Positions 7,714 through 16,407 of a stretch of 20,063 nt of DNA are shown in pieces. Below the pieces are notes generated by a model. That model ran no database searches. It was given only the letters and a program-made list of their open reading frames with translations, and had not been told where the DNA came from. This DNA comes from a virus, in IMG/VR virus record IMGVR_UViG_3300023237_000098, positions 1 to 20,063 of that record; one strand, 5' to 3'. The translations under genes were made by a program, and so were the position numbers. Every line of letters begins with the position of its first letter. Position 1 is the first letter of the stretch.

Positions 7714-10700
7714 CTATTTACCTATCTTTTCTTTAATGACACCCGCAACGTATACTAATGGGTGTACAATCTTGCACCAGATATTACCTAAAATATCATC
7801 TTTAGCTTTACCTTTAGTAAGTACATGACGAAGGTGTTGTGTTCTATGTTTGGCTAAAGCTGCACCTAACTTAGTTAGTATAGAACTATTCTTCATACCT
7901 TTAACGTAAGGTTTGAATAACCAATGATAACCTATTTGATGTAGGGGTGTCAAGTGCCTTTTTTGATATATGTCCCAAATCTTTATAGACCGTTGCCAAT
8001 CTACCAGTTGGGTTTGGCGATACATTTCGGTACATACAATTTTATCTTCGTTGCCACCATCGTTTCCGCTGTCCTTATTACTGCTGCTTGCAACTGGTGT
8101 AGGTGCAGGTTGAGCAGCGGCACGTTCTTTTACAAGTTCGTTAGCTCTTGGCGTCCAGCCATTTGCTATTTCTTTATTGATGTCTGCCTGTACAGCTTCT
8201 TTACTACGTGAGCCTACAACTTTTGCAGCTTTTACTTTAGTGACTGCATTAGTTCCCGGTTGTACCGCCCACACATTACCTGCACCAGCATCTCCAAATC
8301 TATCCTGATTGGCTTTAGCTATAGGAGCACTTGTCTTATTAATAACATTTGCAGTGGCAACGTTTTTACTTGCAGCGGGAGTAGTCTTTGTTTTAGATTT
8401 ACTACTTCCGGTAGTAACAATCTCACCACCTACATATTCTTTATCATCACCGGGGGTAAACAAATTTGCTGCAGTTTGGTATAGACTATTAGAACCTGCT
8501 TTAGCCGCTTCAGCTGGTTTAGCAAGATCAGTAGTGTATCTTTCTGTTTTACCATCGCCATCTCTGTCATAGCTAAACTCTTTAGCACCTGCTGCACGAT
8601 TTGTTGCAAAGGTTTGGTTAAATGTTTGTGCTGTAGCAGCAGGAAGACCTGTACTAGAGATAGAAAGACGTGGGTCTACAGGAAAGGTAGGTGCGACAGG
8701 TGCCCCAGCAACAGGTGCGGGTGGTTGCTTAGTCGAATACGCAGGCACGGTATCGTACGTGCTTCCCGCAAAAGCTTGTTGTGTTTGGTCTTGTACGGTT
8801 GCAGGAAATAGAGTAGTATCCATCTGTGTACCATAGTTGTATGCGGTATCTGTATAATTACGTGGGGATGATGGTACATCAAATTTAGGTACTTCAGTAG
8901 TCATTTTAGGCGTAAACTGCTGCGTTGACTCTAGTGTAAAGTTAGGATCAACACCGGGAAGTGGCCCAAGGTCCGTTTTAAAATCATACCCTTTAACTAG
9001 ATTATTTACTTCGGTAACAGTATTTGCAAAAGCTGAGCTATCTGCTAAAGCATCGTCTGCATACTTACGTACAGTAGCATTAGCGTACGGTTTACCAAAC
9101 ATATCGTAGCTTGGTGTGCTGGGCGTAAAGGAAGGTGTTTGTTCTTCTTTCGTTTGTACTGGATAACCTGCCGCCTCTAATAAACGAGGATCAGCGGTTG
9201 ACGCAGAAAAAGGTACGCCACCGGAAGGTGTTATACTGGCACGTTTAGCTATTTGTTCTTCTGTAGATAACTTAGGCCGACCAAAGTTAGGGCCAAATAA
9301 ATTGGCAACAGTATTGTTTGCGTAATCTGTGTTGTAAAGTGTAGTCATACTATTAGATTGTATTTCACGAGCCGCATCTTTACCCAGCCTCACCGAAGCA
9401 TCCTTTAAAATGTACTCTAGTACATCTCTTGGCTTTAGGTTCTTTTCTACCTCGGCTAGTGCTATACTGTACTTACGTGTAAATGCATCAAATTCATCTT
9501 TAAATTTTTCTTCGTCTTTTGCAGTGGCTGCTGGCATGTTAGCTGTACTTGTAAATTCGGGTTCACTAAGCTCACCCGGTAGGTCTGTAGATAAGGAAGG
9601 AGATTTACTATACTGACCTTCTACATCGCCAAAATTAAAAGTTTCGTTTTCAATTTTAACTACCTCTGTTACTGCTTTTTTCTTTTCTTCCTCGTCTGCA
9701 CCAAACAGGTCGCCTATAGTTCCGGTAATGCCATCTACTACTTTACTTAAAATAGATTTTTTTGATTCTTCATTTAGTGAATCTTTAATTTTTTGTAACG
9801 CTGCAACCTGTCCCGGCATAGAAGTTTTTTTAGCCTGTGCAATTTTTTCGTCTAAGTCTTCTATCACACGGTTCCGTTGACTTTTATTTAGTAAGTATAC
9901 AGGAACACCTAATCCAAAAACAGAAGCAACGCCAGAGACTACAGAAGACGTACCATCAAAAAATTTAGTCGCTTCGTCAATCCAAAGCTGTAAATCTTTA
10001 CCGTCGGAGCCTGTCGTATCCATATCCCAGCCACCAGATTTTTGAAATTGAGACTTTGGCACAGTAAAATTGTTATCGTCTTTGTCGTTGCCCGTTGCGG
10101 CGTTTATAGCGTTACCTACTTCCGTAGCTATAGCGGTAGTACCCTGCGATGCTCCGCCTGTAGAACCACTTTCGTCAGAGGTCGGTGTATATTCTGTATA
10201 GCCTGATGGAATAGGATATGCGGGAGAGCCGCCCACAAAAGGTATTAACAAAGAAGTGCCTGCTGAGTTACGATATTCTTTAAACTCTACGTACCCTTTA
10301 CCCATAAATTCTTTAAAACTAACGGCTGATCTTTTTGCAGTAGGGGTTGTAGTAGTTAGTTGACGAGGCGCAGCAGTTTGAGCAACACCCCCAACTAAAG
10401 AACGAGGTGCCGCATTTTGTACTACCCCACCTTCCGCCATGCCAACAGGGAGACTTAATGGTGCGTCATCTGGAACAGTAGCTTCTTCACTATTGCCCAT
10501 TTGCCCCATGTCATCCATATTTTGAAGTCCTGCCTTAGCTTTCTGTCGCATCTGCATAAGTTTATCTAAACCAATATACCTAACTACATCTTCGGGAAAT
10601 ACAAACTCACCTTCGCTGACCATAGCGGGTATGTCATCACGAACACCTTTACGTGTACCGCCTACAGGAACTTTATTACCAGACTCTTTGTCTACCATGC

Positions 10701-10806
10701 CACCCTCTTCTTTAAGACCACCATCGTTAAAAAGTTTCATTTGTTTCCGCATTGGGGTTCCACCTCTGTTAAATTTTAAACCTTGACTTACTTTTTCTTC
10801 AGCCAT
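7714..10806 (-). CDS. Large virion-associated protein of unknown function (possible internal or ejection protein)
   Basis: A 1030-residue, mostly disordered-looking protein with three recognisable parts. The N-terminal module (about 13-95) has GGTRKGVRDDIPAMVSEGEF followed by a VFPEDVVRYIGL stretch, a pattern seen in many marine phage structural proteins. A 13-residue tandem repeat (GGV.Q.AAPR.L.) spans 126-151, then EYRNSAGTSLLIPFVGG follows at 177-193. The middle is Pro/Thr/Ser/Ala-rich, with a hydrophobic patch near VVSGVASVFGLGVPVYLL. The last 108 residues form a compact domain beginning IVCTEMYRQ and including IGYHWLFKPYVKGM, which I have seen as a conserved unknown domain in phages. It sits between portal and scaffold genes, so it is probably packaged in the virion. 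It overlaps the 79-residue gene by 8 bases. Internal virion or ejection protein is a guess from size and position. Confidence 0.75.
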   Translation of the reverse strand: MAEEKVSQGLKFNRGGTPMRKQMKLFNDGGLKEEGGMVDKESGNKVPVGGTRKGVRDDIPAMVSEGEFVFPEDVVRYIGLDKLMQMRQKAKAGLQNMDDMGQMGNSEEATVPDDAPLSLPVGMAEGGVVQNAAPRSLVGGVAQTAAPRQLTTTTPTAKRSAVSFKEFMGKGYVEFKEYRNSAGTSLLIPFVGGSPAYPIPSGYTEYTPTSDESGSTGGASQGTTAIATEVGNAINAATGNDKDDNNFTVPKSQFQKSGGWDMDTTGSDGKDLQLWIDEATKFFDGTSSVVSGVASVFGLGVPVYLLNKSQRNRVIEDLDEKIAQAKKTSMPGQVAALQKIKDSLNEESKKSILSKVVDGITGTIGDLFGADEEEKKKAVTEVVKIENETFNFGDVEGQYSKSPSLSTDLPGELSEPEFTSTANMPAATAKDEEKFKDEFDAFTRKYSIALAEVEKNLKPRDVLEYILKDASVRLGKDAAREIQSNSMTTLYNTDYANNTVANLFGPNFGRPKLSTEEQIAKRASITPSGGVPFSASTADPRLLEAAGYPVQTKEEQTPSFTPSTPSYDMFGKPYANATVRKYADDALADSSAFANTVTEVNNLVKGYDFKTDLGPLPGVDPNFTLESTQQFTPKMTTEVPKFDVPSSPRNYTDTAYNYGTQMDTTLFPATVQDQTQQAFAGSTYDTVPAYSTKQPPAPVAGAPVAPTFPVDPRLSISSTGLPAATAQTFNQTFATNRAAGAKEFSYDRDGDGKTERYTTDLAKPAEAAKAGSNSLYQTAANLFTPGDDKEYVGGEIVTTGSSKSKTKTTPAASKNVATANVINKTSAPIAKANQDRFGDAGAGNVWAVQPGTNAVTKVKAAKVVGSRSKEAVQADINKEIANGWTPRANELVKERAAAQPAPTPVASSSNKDSGNDGGNEDKIVCTEMYRQTQLVDWQRSIKIWDIYQKRHLTPLHQIGYHWLFKPYVKGMKNSSILTKLGAALAKHRTQHLRHVLTKGKAKDDILGNIWCKIVHPLVYVAGVIKEKIGK

Positions 10807-11038
10807 TTTTTAATACTTCATCTCTAAGTAGCTTTAGCCTACGCAATGTGTATATAGCACCTTGTGACCTATACATAATCTTGTCATTGTCAGACTGTTC
10901 CATAGTACGATGCTGTTGCGCTATCAATGTATCAATATAACTACTGAACTGGTCCCATTGCTGGGGGTTGTTGACCATTGCCTTGAGCTTGCTCAGGTGC
11001 TCCTTGTCCTTGTGCATTTCCACTAAATCCTTGTTCAT
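10799..11038 (-). CDS. Small helical protein overlapping the portal gene
   Basis: A 79-residue protein with charged helices (LVEMHKDKEHLSKLKAMV, then LIAQQHRTMEQ, then GAIYTLRRLKLLRDEVL). Its first 33 codons lie inside the portal gene in another frame (10941-11038), and its end overlaps the 1030-residue gene by 8 bases. No ribosome binding site is clear at this ATG; the second ATG, at codon 8, is an alternative. The sensible helical sequence continuing beyond the overlap supports a real gene, as does its place in a packed operon. It may be a small connector or assembly factor, but no function can be assigned. Confidence 0.7.
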   Translation of the reverse strand: MNKDLVEMHKDKEHLSKLKAMVNNPQQWDQFSSYIDTLIAQQHRTMEQSDNDKIMYRSQGAIYTLRRLKLLRDEVLKNG

Positions 11039-13070
11039 TAGGCACTGGAACTTGGCCCGTACCTATATTACCACCACCTGCGCCTGTAGGGTCCATTGGT
11101 CCCTGACTTCCATTTGCAGCTGGTTGTTGAAAGCCCTTCATAAGCTCAGCTTGAATAGCTGCTTCGTCCATATTGTTGGTAACTTTATCTGGGTCTAGTT
11201 CAAGAGACTTTGCAATCTCTCGTATAATATACTGGAATTTTGCAAAAGGTGCAAGTGCTGGACTAGAAGATATTTGCATAAACTGCATTAATCTTTGACT
11301 ACGTACTTCATTAGCCATTAAGCTTTCTGTACCACGTGCTTTAACTTCCAAGTCACCCTTAATGGCAGGATCATAATCAAACTGCATATTAAATCTAAAC
11401 AAACCTTCACCTAGTGGGCGAAGCAAGTAGTCATCAATATTTTTAATTACGTTCTTTACTCCGCCTTGGGCTGCTCCCATAAGCATAGATATGCCAGAAG
11501 CGGTACGTCCTACGCCAGATACGCCTGTCTGACCATGCGCAAAAGAAGGGAAGCCTGTGCTTTCATCTGCAAGTACACGTGCCTTGTCAAACAACTGTAA
11601 GTTTTCTTGGGCTACGTTAGGAAACTTAGTACCAAAGATACTTTGTCCCGGCGCACCACCTTGACGCCTAAACACTTTACCGGGATACACAGACAAGTCT
11701 TGTCCCGGTACTAGATTAGTTTCGTCTACCTCAATAAGTAAGTTACCAGACAGTACGGCGTTATCTACTGCCATACGCATAAAACCATTCATCAAAGTTT
11801 GTGTATCGTCCATGTTTTCCGCAATGCCTACGCCAAAAAAACTATAAGGATTAAGCTCATAAGGCACCGCCATGTAAGGAATATTTGCAGGTTTAAACGG
11901 ATTAAGAACCATACGAAGAAGTTTACCATTGCAAATCCATACATTAGCTTGCAACTCATCTACGTTTTCTAGCTCTTCAGGAATGTCTACGCCTTGATCC
12001 ATAAGCATCTCGACATCTACCATGCCCCAATACTCCAGTACCTCAAACCGTTCTACGCCGTGTTCTGGTGCGTAATCAGAAAGATCGTCTTCCCAAGATT
12101 CTTTATTATAGTTTTCACCAAGTTGGACTGCTTCATCAATTACGTTACGGCGAAAGTGTGGCCTACGCTTTAATCCACGCAACTGTGTACGAGACATCTT
12201 GTGACGTTCAATTACAAACTGTGCTTCATCCATGTTATTTGCGTCTGGGTCAGGATAAAAGTTCCACACGGATACATGGGATACTTGTGGAATTGTTTTC
12301 ATAATAGGTGAATACTCACCGTCTTCACCCCAGTTAGGATACTCTTTATCTACTGCGAAGGGGCCTTTCATAACACCTGTACCAAACAGGGCCATTTCAA
12401 AGGCCGTACTACGTAAATGTTTACTTGCGCTAGACTCTTCTAGTTGGTCGTGGATTTTCTTTTGCATCATCTTAGCGGCGATCATTGCAGGACTAAAAGT
12501 AACTGCAGTAGGAGTTTTACCTACACCTACACGAACATTATCAATTTCGCTAATCTTATCTTTAAGTGGCCCTATACTATCTAACAATGTTTTAGCGGTA
12601 GCGCCTGCAGGTAAATCTTTACCGTCACCAGCAAATCCGTAAGGGCTAACGCTGGCATTTAGTTCAGAAGTACGAAGCTGATCCGGTTCTTTAGGGTCAA
12701 AGTGTACATCTGCAACTACGCCTTCTGGCAGTTCAGTAGGGTCAACTGTAAGGGGAAACTTTTGACCCGCAAATAACACGTCAACAATTTGCCCGTAGGC
12801 AGCTAGAGTTTTAGTTTTTGTTACCTTAATAAATACACGAGACTTTTCTGCCTCTGTAAATTGTACATCGGGACCGTACAAACCCCTGTAGTTACGATAC
12901 GCACGTAGCCAGCGCAACTCATCCTGCTGACGATAATCATCTGCACGATTATACTTTTCCATAATGAATGGAATAATTTTAGAAGTATTGGCATCGTCAA
13001 TAGAAGAGTCTTCACTATCTTCTAATACAATTGAATCATCTTCAATAAAGCCTTCAGTATCTTCTTCCAT
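10941..13070 (-). CDS. Portal protein (head-to-tail connector)
   Basis: A 709-residue protein that forms the twelve-part ring at the head vertex through which DNA passes. Recognisable features are an acidic N-terminus (about 1-30), then RADDYRQQDELRWLRAYRNY, a KVTKTKTLAAYGQIVDVLFA stretch (about 84-103), SVWNFYPDPDANNMDEAQF with ERHKMSRTQLRGL, and later the NGFMRMAVDNAVLSGN and TASGISMLMGAAQGGVKNVI segments typical of P22-like and related podoviral portals. Length is close to P22 gp1 (725). The last 60 residues are Gln/Gly/Pro-rich and overlap the next gene. An AAGGAAG ribosome binding site precedes the ATG, and the terminase gene ends 10 bases upstream. Confidence 0.92.
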   Translation of the reverse strand: MEEDTEGFIEDDSIVLEDSEDSSIDDANTSKIIPFIMEKYNRADDYRQQDELRWLRAYRNYRGLYGPDVQFTEAEKSRVFIKVTKTKTLAAYGQIVDVLFAGQKFPLTVDPTELPEGVVADVHFDPKEPDQLRTSELNASVSPYGFAGDGKDLPAGATAKTLLDSIGPLKDKISEIDNVRVGVGKTPTAVTFSPAMIAAKMMQKKIHDQLEESSASKHLRSTAFEMALFGTGVMKGPFAVDKEYPNWGEDGEYSPIMKTIPQVSHVSVWNFYPDPDANNMDEAQFVIERHKMSRTQLRGLKRRPHFRRNVIDEAVQLGENYNKESWEDDLSDYAPEHGVERFEVLEYWGMVDVEMLMDQGVDIPEELENVDELQANVWICNGKLLRMVLNPFKPANIPYMAVPYELNPYSFFGVGIAENMDDTQTLMNGFMRMAVDNAVLSGNLLIEVDETNLVPGQDLSVYPGKVFRRQGGAPGQSIFGTKFPNVAQENLQLFDKARVLADESTGFPSFAHGQTGVSGVGRTASGISMLMGAAQGGVKNVIKNIDDYLLRPLGEGLFRFNMQFDYDPAIKGDLEVKARGTESLMANEVRSQRLMQFMQISSSPALAPFAKFQYIIREIAKSLELDPDKVTNNMDEAAIQAELMKGFQQPAANGSQGPMDPTGAGGGNIGTGQVPVPNEQGFSGNAQGQGAPEQAQGNGQQPPAMGPVQ

Positions 13071-13080
13071 TTATGCTTCC

Positions 13081-14673
13081 TTAATATCCAAAAGTAGCAT
13101 CTGCTACTCTCATAGTATTTGATGGTCCACTGTTGGGATCGTAGTCCCATATACTAAATCGTGGTCTTGACATAATACCATACCTTAGCGCATCGTACAA
13201 GTGGTCTTCTGAGGTAGTGTCTATGTCCTCTGGGTTTCTTTTGTCTATGGGTAGCGCAGGTAACTGTGCAACTATGTTAGTACAGGTGTTAAAAAATATA
13301 AGTCTAGGTTCTTCTGTAAACTCATCAACCTGTAATCGCCTGTGTATTTCATTCTTACCTGCTACACGAGAGCCTTTAGAACGATCTGATGGACGCCACC
13401 GACAACCCCTTTGTACCATCTGCTCCGCTAGGGACGGTCCCGTATCACCACGTTTGTGCCAAAGAGAGCTATCCAATACGCCGTATTTAATGTTTCCGTC
13501 TTCCGCTTCTAGGTTAAGAACCATGTCTGCGAGGTCAGCAGCAAGTACCTTTGTTACGTATAACTCACGATACACTACTAACTGTTCACTAGGGGATACA
13601 GCAATCCAGACTACGCCAGATTTACTTCCATATCCATAGTCACATGCCCGAAACTTAACCCAGTTAGATGGTATCTTAAAGGGTTCAACTACGTGGATGT
13701 TTCTATCGAACTCCGTAAATGCTGCACCTTCTTTAATGTCCCAATCACCGTCTAGTAGTTGCCTACGTTGTTGCTCAGGCAAGGATAGAAGCATTGCCTC
13801 ATAGTCGCCTTGCTCAGCTAGGTATGGATTATCTCTTAATCGTGCAGGAATAAACTTACGTTTGAATAGTGCCTTCCCTGCTTTCTCATGCCCTGCAGGG
13901 TAGCGAAGTACTTCAGTAGTTTCAATATCAGTAGCGTCAAAGGATACACCGTATGCAGCAGGGTCAATAAACATTTTCTTAACCCAATGGTGTCCTCTGC
14001 CTCCGGGGTTAGTAGTCGCTCTCATGTACACTGGTAGGTCTTTAGCTGTAGAACGTAAACGTGATCTCATGTAGTTCCAAGCGAAGGGACTAGGCCATTG
14101 CGTAAGTTCGTCAAAGCCTATCCAGCTAAATGCTAAACCTTGATAGCGAAGTACGTCATCTTCTTTATCTAGGTAGGACATCCACAGTCTGGCACCAGAG
14201 GGTGCAGTCCACTGCATCTTACGTTCTGACCATTTAATACCGGGCCAAATCTTAGGATACATTTCTTGTGACTTAAAGATAAGTTCTCGTAGTTCTTCCG
14301 TGGTATGCCGTAGGAGCAATCCTGAGAAGGCTGGGTGGCCCATAAAGCGTAAAGGGTCAGCTAACATAGCGTAACTCTTTCCACCCCCTGCAGAGCCTCC
14401 GTATAAGACCTCACGCTCACTTGCAGCTAGGAAGTCTGTCTGTGGCCCAGCATTAGGTTTAAAAATAATGTTATGCTGTTCTTCTACCTGCGACAAATCT
14501 TCTACAAGTAAGGTAGTAGGTTTAGGCTGCGTCTGCTTTTGGCTTGTCTTCCTCGCCTTGGGCTTTTGCGCCGATCCTTGTGCGCTCGATTTCTTCCGCT
14601 TTGGCGATTGCCTTTTTCGCATAGTCTGCCCATCTGCGTAGGCTTCCAGCTTTGTTTTTTCTTCTTCGCTCAT
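13081..14673 (-). CDS. terL: Terminase large subunit
   Basis: The DNA-packaging motor, ATPase plus nuclease, 530 residues. The Walker A motif LYGGSAGGGKSY lies at about 90-101, Walker B SWIGFDEL at 183-190 with D188 and E189, and the coupling motif ATTNPGG at 219-225. The C-terminal nuclease acids are likely D345 (RACDYG), D401 (GVLDSS) and D494 (HLYDALRYG). The first 55 residues are Lys/Arg/Gln-rich and disordered, and are coded within a 152-base overlap with the upstream HTH gene. The ATG at 14673 has only a weak GGTTGG upstream. An ATG at codon 18 or a TTG near the end of the overlap would shorten the protein without touching the ATPase. It precedes the portal gene, the classic order. Confidence 0.95.
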   Translation of the reverse strand: MSEEEKTKLEAYADGQTMRKRQSPKRKKSSAQGSAQKPKARKTSQKQTQPKPTTLLVEDLSQVEEQHNIIFKPNAGPQTDFLAASEREVLYGGSAGGGKSYAMLADPLRFMGHPAFSGLLLRHTTEELRELIFKSQEMYPKIWPGIKWSERKMQWTAPSGARLWMSYLDKEDDVLRYQGLAFSWIGFDELTQWPSPFAWNYMRSRLRSTAKDLPVYMRATTNPGGRGHHWVKKMFIDPAAYGVSFDATDIETTEVLRYPAGHEKAGKALFKRKFIPARLRDNPYLAEQGDYEAMLLSLPEQQRRQLLDGDWDIKEGAAFTEFDRNIHVVEPFKIPSNWVKFRACDYGYGSKSGVVWIAVSPSEQLVVYRELYVTKVLAADLADMVLNLEAEDGNIKYGVLDSSLWHKRGDTGPSLAEQMVQRGCRWRPSDRSKGSRVAGKNEIHRRLQVDEFTEEPRLIFFNTCTNIVAQLPALPIDKRNPEDIDTTSEDHLYDALRYGIMSRPRFSIWDYDPNSGPSNTMRVADATFGY

Positions 14674-14953
14674 TGTCCAACCGTTTCTTTAATCCTACGT
14701 GAGATATACTTCTGCCTGTGTTTCGTGTAAGCCAGTTAGCTACCTCACGATAAGAGTACTGCTTTAAGTATCTCTTAGCTTCCATAAGCATATCAAGTTC
14801 GTGTACAATTGGCAAGAGTATTCCGCTATCTTCTGGGTCTAATTGATACCCGAAGGGAACTGTTCTAGCTACACGTGGGATAGGAACCCATTCGTTGTCT
14901 TCTTGTAGGTCAGTCGGTTGTGGTAGTTTCCATTGTCCTAATGGCTTAGTCAT
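14522..14953 (-). CDS. Helix-turn-helix protein, probable packaging-associated DNA binder
   Basis: A 143-residue protein with a clear helix-turn-helix at about 65-92 (YSYREVANWLTRNTGR, then SISHVGLKKRL), followed by a long basic helix (RRRKNKAGSLRRWADYAKKA) and an acidic-basic tail. The N-terminal part holds RVARTVPFGYQLDPED, which I recall from similar proteins of marine phages. It lies between the small and large terminase genes, so it may recognise packaging DNA or help the small subunit. Its start overlaps the small terminase gene by 8 bases and has AGGAAG upstream. Its last 49 codons overlap the large terminase gene in another frame. It could itself be described as a second small-terminase-like protein. 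Confidence 0.8.
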   Translation of the reverse strand: MTKPLGQWKLPQPTDLQEDNEWVPIPRVARTVPFGYQLDPEDSGILLPIVHELDMLMEAKRYLKQYSYREVANWLTRNTGRSISHVGLKKRLDNERRRKNKAGSLRRWADYAKKAIAKAEEIERTRIGAKAQGEEDKPKADAA

Positions 14954-15320
14954 CGTCTTCCTGTACTTGTTTAGCTGGCATCAGCATGACACCACCCTTA
15001 GATTCTACCTGTACCTTCTCAGTTTTAACTAAGCCTGTACGGTCTAGTAGTTCTTTAGCTGCCGCCATCTTTTCACGAATGCCTAACTCAGTAGGATCGT
15101 ACAAGGCACTAACCATAGCGATAGCAGCTTTAGGTACGTTACGTGCTAGATAGCTATGTGTTGTGTCAATGATTTCTTCTTTCAAGCTATTAGTAATTTC
15201 TGTATTAGAAGTATTTTCTGAATACCCTGCAAGTTTTTTGGCGGTAGTAACATCACCACCTGCCTCATCCATAAGGACTGCTAAAAACTTTTGTTGACGT
15301 TCCGTTAACTCACGTGCCAT
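14946..15320 (-). CDS. terS: Terminase small subunit
   Basis: A 124-residue protein with the look of phage small terminases. It has an N-terminal helical DNA-binding region (LTERQQKFLAVL at about 5-16, then TTAKKLAGYSENTS, a helix-turn-helix-like pair), then a central oligomerisation helix (SYLARNVPKAAIAMVSAL) and DPTELGIREKMAAAKELLDR. The C-terminus is acidic (EDDD) after a VMLMPAK stretch. The small subunit recognises viral DNA and loads the large subunit. The gene has an excellent AAGGAAG ribosome binding site. It precedes the HTH and large terminase genes, with an 8-base overlap at its end. Confidence 0.85.
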   Translation of the reverse strand: MARELTERQQKFLAVLMDEAGGDVTTAKKLAGYSENTSNTEITNSLKEEIIDTTHSYLARNVPKAAIAMVSALYDPTELGIREKMAAAKELLDRTGLVKTEKVQVESKGGVMLMPAKQVQEDDD

Positions 15321-15330
15321 ATTACTTCCT

Positions 15331-15783
15331 TTACATCAACTCAAAGTGTGGGCCATCAATAAAGGGCCTACGACCTTCACTGCGGCGAAGATCAATGTAT
15401 TTCATCATTGCGTCTTCCGATGTACCTTCGTACGTACGAATGTCACCCTCTGACCATGCGGCACCCCACTTGATTGCCACATCAAGTTCCTTAGCTGCCT
15501 CTTTCATTGCGTCACATAGATCGTCATAGACGTTTAGTTCCCAGCAACCCTTACCTTCTACGTAAGCCATCAAGTCAACTGCCCTACCTACAAGGTGCTT
15601 AGACTTCATAGTCTGAGACTTACCTGCAGCTACAAGTTTACGTTGCTCCGCTTGTGTACGCATACCATAGATAACTCCGAAGTCTATCTTCGTAAGTTCA
15701 ATGGCACGTTTAACTACAGACACAAGTGTTTCATCTACGCCTTCCATCTTGTCAAGGCTACGTTGTGATAAATTAAATGCCAT
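15331..15783 (-). CDS. M15 family peptidase endolysin
   Basis: A 150-residue zinc peptidase of the M15 (D-Ala-D-Ala carboxypeptidase or L-Ala-D-Glu endopeptidase) type that cuts peptidoglycan peptides at lysis. The zinc motif SKHLVGRAVDL gives H63 and D70; the second motif DGPHFEL gives H146 and probable catalytic acid D143. The segment YGMRTQAEQRKLVAAGKSQT (40-59) is typical. The length is normal for a single-domain phage endolysin without a wall-binding domain. There is no signal peptide, so it needs the nearby holin-like membrane proteins for access. Its ATG overlaps the stop of the preceding gene (TAATG), with GGGA upstream. Confidence 0.92.
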   Translation of the reverse strand: MAFNLSQRSLDKMEGVDETLVSVVKRAIELTKIDFGVIYGMRTQAEQRKLVAAGKSQTMKSKHLVGRAVDLMAYVEGKGCWELNVYDDLCDAMKEAAKELDVAIKWGAAWSEGDIRTYEGTSEDAMMKYIDLRRSEGRRPFIDGPHFELM

Positions 15784-16049
15784 TACATTTTTCCCAACGG
15801 CTTAAAACCACGAGTGCTTGACGTATTACCTACGCTACCAGCGACCAGTGGACGACCTTTTGGACGTAGTGAAGTTGTAGGTGCTTTAACTTTATCTTTT
15901 GTTAGCTTTTGTGCAGCCATAATGGAAGCTGGCTTGTATTTCTTTTTAGCTGCAGAAATACCGTTAGCTGTAATAAATCGTGTCACAGCTGCTGGTGTTC
16001 CGTCTACTTTACCCATATTTGCGGGACGTGCCTTTGGTCGCATAGCCAT
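15783..16049 (-). CDS. Small basic hypothetical protein in the lysis cluster
   Basis: An 88-residue, strongly basic protein with Pro/Arg/Lys-rich repeats of the pattern RPKxRP (residues 4-8, and again about 63-67), a central ITANGISAAKKKYKPASIMA and no hydrophobic segment. I do not recognise it. It lies between the holin-like gene and the endolysin gene and shares a TAATG junction with the endolysin. The GGAAG before its ATG lies in the end of the holin-like gene. A second ATG at codon 3 is possible. Confidence 0.7.
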   Translation of the reverse strand: MAMRPKARPANMGKVDGTPAAVTRFITANGISAAKKKYKPASIMAAQKLTKDKVKAPTTSLRPKGRPLVAGSVGNTSSTRGFKPLGKM

Positions 16050-16050
16050 A

Positions 16051-16407
16051 TTACTTACTTCCTCCGAAAAACTTACTTACTGATCTCATTCCTATGCTGG
16101 CACTTACAATGCCACCTAAGCTATATTGATACCATGTCGGCATTACTTCAAGTGCAGTAAAACCTGCTTGTACTATTTGATTACCCCAGTCACCACAGAA
16201 GGCTAGTATCAGGGGGATACTGAAAAGTAGAGTTATCCATTCATCCTTCCAACTATTCTGTGTAGCCTTGATAGCTTCAATGTCCCAGTCAATCTCACCT
16301 GTGGCTTGTTTGACTTTAATCTCTGCATTAGCTTTCTGTACTGCTACCTTACCGTCGAGGTAAGTGCTGGCAAGACTACCTACGGCACCTAAGAGTTGAC
16401 CAATCAT
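16051..16407 (-). CDS. Holin-like membrane protein (3-TM holin superfamily type)
   Basis: A 118-residue protein that probably forms the membrane lesion that lets the endolysin reach peptidoglycan. The N-terminal segment (1-17) is mildly hydrophobic. It is followed by a charged stretch (18-52), then a clear membrane segment DEWITLLFSIPLILAF (55-70), and a second at about 92-107 (WYQYSLGGIVSASIGMRS). The combination of DEW before the membrane helix, P-x-WY, and a small-residue helix ending in GMRS matches holins of the three-transmembrane type known from gene transfer agents and marine phages. Its start overlaps the upstream gene by 4 bases (ATGA). The endolysin gene lies 268 bases downstream. 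Confidence 0.75.
   Translation of the reverse strand: MIGQLLGAVGSLASTYLDGKVAVQKANAEIKVKQATGEIDWDIEAIKATQNSWKDEWITLLFSIPLILAFCGDWGNQIVQAGFTALEVMPTWYQYSLGGIVSASIGMRSVSKFFGGSK

Noticed and set aside
8530-8570. A DRDGDGKTE calcium-loop-like motif in the 1030-residue protein (about residue 747)
   Set aside because: It lacks the Glu or Asp at loop position 12 and sits in a disordered region, so I do not call an EF-hand.
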